From: Chrysochromulina tobinii
Lineage: Eukaryota > Haptophyta > Prymnesiales > Chrysochromulinaceae
Direction of reading: 5' to 3'
DNA: 32,811 nucleotides
NCBI GenBank assembly: GCA_001275005.1
Contig: JWZX01002716.1
Span: 1 to 32,811 of the forward strand
The number at the start of each line of letters is the position of its first letter. Position 1 is the first letter of the stretch. This document shows positions 29,105 to 32,811 of this stretch, one piece after another. The notes below the pieces were generated by a model. The model saw only the letters and a program-made list of their open reading frames with translations, was not told the origin of the DNA and did no database searches. The position numbers and the translations under genes were made by a program.

Positions 29105-30447
29105 TGGCGGCGAGTAGATGCAGCGAAGCGGCGAGGAGGAGCAACGAAGAGGCGGCAACCGGCAGCGAGAACGGAGCAGAGGCTGGGGCGGGTGCCGCAG
29201 CGGCAGCAGCGCGCGGCGGCCCGATGCGTGCAGACGAGCTCAAAGAGCTCAAGGCGCGAGACTCTGGTGAGTGGGCAAAGGGCACTCTCGTCCTTTTGAA
29301 TGGCCTGACCTCGACGCTTGAGATGAACGGCCGATCTGGCGTGTTACTCGGCTTCGACGGCGACCGCGCGCGGTATGAGGTGCAGCTTGCGAATCGCTTG
29401 GTGCGCTCTCGGCCAGCCAACCTGTCCATCCACCCTCTGCAGCGGCAACGCGAGGTTGCGGCGCGCGGCGACGAGCTCGTGCTGGCCTCGGCCGGAGCGG
29501 AGGTGGCGCGCGCAGGCACATACGCGGTGCAGCTCGACCCCCAATTTGGGTATGACCAGGCGCTTGAGCGCGTCTTCGCGGCTTCCAACGAGTTCGAGGT
29601 GCTCGAGCTCCCCGTCGAGCTCACCGACGATTTCGTCAAGATCCGCCGCCAATTCCGCAAGATCTCGCTCGCAGTGCACCCCGATAAATGCCGACACCCG
29701 CAGGCTGACGCGGCCTTCCGTAAAGTGTACGGTGCGTTTGAGACCTTGAGCGATCCACAGCAGCAGCGCCGGCTGCTTGCGATCCTCGGGCGCGGCGCGG
29801 CGGCGGAGGCGAGCTGGCGCGCCTCGTTTGCGAGCGCGGGCGCCGATGATGACGATGGCGCAAGCTTCCAGTGGTGGTGGGAGGCGTCGGTGCCTGCCAT
29901 CATGAAGGCAGCGGAGGAGGCGGAGGGTTCGGATATGGACTTGTACGCCGCGATGTACGTGAGCGACGGGCTCGGCGGCGATGTCGATGATGTACGCTGG
30001 ATGGGCGTCCACAAAGCCCTCGCGCTGCATCTGCAGAAGCGTGCCATCTTTATTGACTGCCGTGAGCATGCTGACTATGCGCGAGGCGGCATCCCGGGGG
30101 CCTGGCACCTGCCCATGTCGGCGGTGATGGACTACGGCATCGTGCGGGCGCTCGGCGAGGAGAAGATCCATGCGCTGCTCGACACGCAGCGGCATGCACT
30201 CATCGTCGTCTACTCGAGCGTAGCCACACCCTTCTCGCGTTGCCGCGCCTTTTGTCGGTGGCTGCTGCGTGCGGGGCACCACACACTCCCGGTGCAACGC
30301 TTCCGCCGGCTGCGTGGTGGCCTGTTTGGATGGCACCATCGAGGGGGCTCTGTGGCCAGGCCGATCGGCCAGGCGGCCACCGACCTAGACGAGGTCCTTC
30401 AGCTGGCTGAGGCCAAAGCCCAGCAATACACGATCGATTTGAACTGA
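28360..30447 (+). CDS. J-domain protein with SH3-like module and degenerate rhodanese domain
   Basis: 695 residues from the ATG at 28360. It opens with a PPSPP tract. Residues about 60-150 are an unassigned block (SRWRVICARALPVYQSVEG). A poly-Ser/Ala linker follows. Residues 304-357 form a small beta domain (GTLVLLNGLTSTLEMNGRSG, then ANRLVRSRPANLS). The J domain lies at about 410-475 with an intact HPD (LAVHPDKCRHPQAD), so Hsp70 stimulation is expected. Residues about 555-660 look like a rhodanese/Cdc25 domain (AIFIDCREHADYARGGIPGAWHLP). The active-site loop reads VVYSSVATPFSRCR, with Ser where the catalytic Cys is expected, so sulphur transfer is unlikely. It lies 161 bp after the Obg stop, same strand. 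The upstream TTG frame is rejected. Confidence 0.8.
29074..29103 (+). repeat. AGC microsatellite encoding poly-serine
   Basis: Ten consecutive AGC codons encode a serine run within the linker of the J-domain protein. The array is in frame. Confidence 0.95.
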
Positions 30448-30956
30448 CATCGTGCGGCTTGAACTCAAAGACGCATTGGTATGAGTACAGTCTGGTGTGC
30501 ACCACTTTTGGATTCCGGCGCGCGCAGCGCCACTTTAGGATTAGGCTCCGGAAGACGTGTGTGACCGCCGCAGCCCGATGGAAGCAGCATCAAGCGAAGC
30601 GGAAAAGGGTGTCAGCGTGTTATTAATGATTAAGGCCCGACCTCCTATAACGCTAAGCTGTCGTGTTACGCCGTGTCGATCGACGCGAAGCGATCGAAAA
30701 CCTAAGGGAGACCGCAGAAGCCCCCGTACGGCCCCCCCCGGCACACCCGCTGGCCGCCCCCCGGCTCCTCGCCGCGGCGCTCCGAGACGTTCTATACTAT
30801 CCACATCTGTAGACTGTACACCCCCTCTCTCGCTCCGCCTCGCTCGCGAGTCTGAATTCTTACCGAGAGCCAAGGGTTATCCCCACACGTGCTACAAGGC
30901 AGAAGGCACCAAGAAGTCCAAGCAAGTGTGAACTCTCCGACGATGCACCGACCAAA
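30448..30956. other. Convergent 3' intergenic region
   Basis: 509 bp between converging stops. It contains C8 and C7 runs near 30733 and 30752. I see no gene or RNA here. Confidence 0.45.
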
Positions 30957-32483
30957 TCAGGACGTCGACGACTGTTGACGCTTTGCTAGCTCAGCTCTTT
31001 TTGCTAGCTTCCTTGCTTGGATGGGCGTCAGCGGCTGTGGCGGCTGAGCGGCTGCGCCCGCCATTGACTTCGTCCCCGTTGCACTCCCTTCTGCGGATGT
31101 GCTGTACGCATCATTCAGTGCCTCTTGCTTAGATCCTTTTCCTAGCTTGCTTTCTTGGCTGGGCGTCCGCGGCAGAGGCGTTGGCGGCAGAGCGGCCGCG
31201 CCCGCCCTTACCTTTGCCTCCATTGTACGCCGCTCTGCGGCTGTGCTATACGCTTCATTAAGTGCCGCTAGCTTAGCTCTGTACGCGTCCCCTTTCTCCG
31301 CTCTCCTGTCTCCGTGCTTAGCTATCTTTTTTGCCCAAGTTATTGCTTGGGCGGGCGTCAGCAGAGTTTCCTTTGGCGGCAAAGTGGATGGGTATTGGGG
31401 AGATTCTGGATCATCATATTGGCGGGCCGCGCAGCATGTCTTAAAGTCTGCCAGGCTCTTCTCGTCTAGGGCGCTGCGTCTCAAGACCGAGTCAGCGACA
31501 TGAATCAAGTTGGTCTTGCACGAGCCCTCCGGTGGGAGTGAGTTCCCGCCATGCTTGAGGAAGATGAGCTCAAACGGATCTTGCGCGAAGAGTGTCGGGT
31601 TCGACTGACAGAGGCGCATGCAATCCATCGGCATGAACGTAGCACCCCAGCTTTGCAGCGATGCGATTTTGAAGCCAGCCTGAATAATTGCCGTGCTTAA
31701 ACCTACCTCCGACTCAACGATGATTCGCGTTTTGTTGTCGTATTCTTTGCCCCACTTGGGCAGGATGAATTGCTCGGCCGCCTGCTTTGTGCCCACAACA
31801 AAACACGACTGTAGGTGCGGGCTTGGCTGGCAGGAGATTGAGGGCCCGCTAATCATGACGCCATTTCGAAGAAGACTGGTGAACGGCTCAAGCCACGAAG
31901 CCACGCCAAGTCGGGCAGTTGGGTGTGACGCCGGCATGAGGTAGGGACCACGCACGCCGCAGTTGAGGAAGACAAAGTAATAAGTGTCGTCATTCCGGCC
32001 AAGAGTCTCGCGCAAAGCCTGCGCGTGCACGAACAGATCGGCCGGCCCCAAAGCTCGCCGTCGGATGGTGATACGGCGACCTCCTAGCGATGGCACTGGT
32101 GAGTCTCCGAACACGTTCAAGATCACATCAGGGTGATTATGGCCATCATGGGGCGGTAAGCCCCGACGCAGGAAATGATCCAGGTTGCTCCGACACTGCG
32201 CGTACATTCTGTCTGTCTTCCCAAGCGGGCTGTAGTAGGCGTAGGATATCATCGTGCGCCGCTCTAGCTGTCTCGCGGCAAGAATAGAGTACTGTTGGGG
32301 CCTGGGCCCGTGTCCTGCACGACACGTGCGTGCGGTCCAGGTGTGCATTGGCTCTAGGCCACAGCGGTTCAACACCGGACCATCCGAGGACACCGGACGA
32401 GACAGATTCGCATGGTTCAGCATTTCGCCTCGTGTAGTATCCCCGTGTGGAACATGAGGGACGAAACGCCAAGTTTTTTCCAT
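30957..32483 (-). CDS. Glycosyltransferase-like protein with repeated basic tail
   Basis: 508 residues from the ATG at 32483; the ATG at 32252 (MISYAYYSPLGKTDRMY) is a strong alternative since the recognisable domain starts there. Core motifs are YAQCRSNLDHFLRRG, ILNVFGDSPV, YYFVFLNCGVRGPYLM, PFTSLLRNGVMISGPSISC, VVGTKQAAEQF and SEVGLSTAIIQAGF. The FLNxGVRGP and EVGLS pattern resembles a GT-A-type family found in algae and plants, probably Golgi, but acceptor and donor are unknown. The last ~130 residues hold diverged repeats: LTPAQAITWAKKIAK / LTPIQARKLAKRAE, and LAALNEAYSTAAER / EALNDAYSTSAEG. No clear signal anchor is seen, so the true N-terminus may lie upstream of an unseen intron. Confidence 0.65.
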   Translation of the reverse strand: MEKTWRFVPHVPHGDTTRGEMLNHANLSRPVSSDGPVLNRCGLEPMHTWTARTCRAGHGPRPQQYSILAARQLERRTMISYAYYSPLGKTDRMYAQCRSNLDHFLRRGLPPHDGHNHPDVILNVFGDSPVPSLGGRRITIRRRALGPADLFVHAQALRETLGRNDDTYYFVFLNCGVRGPYLMPASHPTARLGVASWLEPFTSLLRNGVMISGPSISCQPSPHLQSCFVVGTKQAAEQFILPKWGKEYDNKTRIIVESEVGLSTAIIQAGFKIASLQSWGATFMPMDCMRLCQSNPTLFAQDPFELIFLKHGGNSLPPEGSCKTNLIHVADSVLRRSALDEKSLADFKTCCAARQYDDPESPQYPSTLPPKETLLTPAQAITWAKKIAKHGDRRAEKGDAYRAKLAALNEAYSTAAERRTMEAKVRAGAAALPPTPLPRTPSQESKLGKGSKQEALNDAYSTSAEGSATGTKSMAGAAAQPPQPLTPIQARKLAKRAELAKRQQSSTS

Positions 32484-32521
32484 GCGCGACGCCGACAAGA
32501 AATGTGCCGAACTCTAGCTCG

Positions 32522-32620
32522 CGGATGCAAGCTCCTCCAAGGTTCCTGCGCCGTATGTGCCCTCGGATGGCCTCAAAGGACCCGGGCGCCAAGAGCGAAC
32601 CTTGGAGGAGCTTGCATCCG
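32522..32620. repeat. Perfect 24-bp inverted repeat with 51-bp loop
   Basis: The arm at 32522-32545 (CGGATGCAAGCTCCTCCAAG plus GTTC) is exactly complementary to 32597-32620. The spacer is 51 bp. Transcribed in either direction it would form a strong hairpin. It lies upstream of the glycosyltransferase-like gene. Confidence 0.9.
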
Positions 32621-32769
32621 GATTCTGTGCTTGCCGCCTCTAGGCTCGATCTGCAGGAGCTCCTCAGGCCCTCAAAGTGGACCGCGCAGGCAAATGGGGT
32701 CGCGCTCATGCATCGTCAGACATTGATCTGTCCTCAGCTACCCTGGATACACCTTCGGCAGCCTTGCGA

Positions 32770-32811
32770 GCGCCCCGATCTCGCATCTGTGCGCCCCGAT
32801 CTCACATCTGT
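32770..32811. repeat. 21-bp tandem repeat cut by the window edge
   Basis: Two units of a 21-bp sequence (GCGCCCCGATCTCGCATCTG plus T) with one mismatch end exactly at the window edge, so more units may follow. Confidence 0.85.

Noticed and set aside
28644-30047. Long minus-strand frame opposite the J-domain gene
   Set aside because: It is a Ser/Arg/Ala-rich shadow of a gene with clear J and rhodanese motifs.

Overview
The window looks like nuclear DNA of a GC-rich, intron-poor unicellular alga. The evidence is eukaryotic content throughout: a syntaxin-6-type SNARE, an HPD J-domain protein, proline-rich SPPP extensin-like tracts, GT-AG introns and bidirectional promoters. An Obg GTPase begins with an ER-type signal peptide followed by a leader, as expected for a plastid of secondary origin. 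A haptophyte is my best guess, but this is inference. Several open frames begin with GTG or TTG, so I placed starts at the first sensible ATG.

Layout, left to right: a Cys-rich (PAN/apple-like) secreted protein with an SPPP linker on the minus strand, cut by the left edge; a 1660-residue coiled-coil protein (+); a lysine/alanine-tailed protein of unknown function (-); a plant-type endonuclease-III-like DNA glycosylase (-); a DUF707-like glycosyltransferase-type protein (+); a proline-rich HAD-like protein with an intron (+); a small VPxGCxPGD-repeat protein (-); a methyltransferase-fold protein (+); a 147-residue KGKGK protein (-); a syntaxin-6-like Qc-SNARE (+); an internally duplicated multipass membrane protein (-); 1.7 kb of repeat-rich intergenic DNA; a very long GT2-like / membrane / class-III aminotransferase fusion joined across an intron (-); a winged-helix PIN/NYN-like protein (-); plastid-type Obg (+); a J-domain/rhodanese protein (+); and a glycosyltransferase-like protein with a repeated tail (-).

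Gene order alternates between divergent pairs sharing 140-350 bp promoters (near 0.9, 9.6, 13.9, 16.4 and 26.4 kb) and convergent pairs. Three genes (the DUF707-like protein, the N-terminal part of the fusion and the last gene) look like Golgi or secretory sugar-transfer proteins. The SNARE fits trans-Golgi/endosome traffic. No operon-like pathway is evident.

The most unusual observations are two introns that carry a second copy of their own flanking exon, suggesting recent intron gain by local tandem duplication. One of them contains a telomere-like GGGTGA array and joins two large ORFs into one 1374-residue protein. Next is an 869-bp CTCGACA-rich element with nested inverted motifs. A CAAGT/GACTT repeat is also shared by two divergent promoters.
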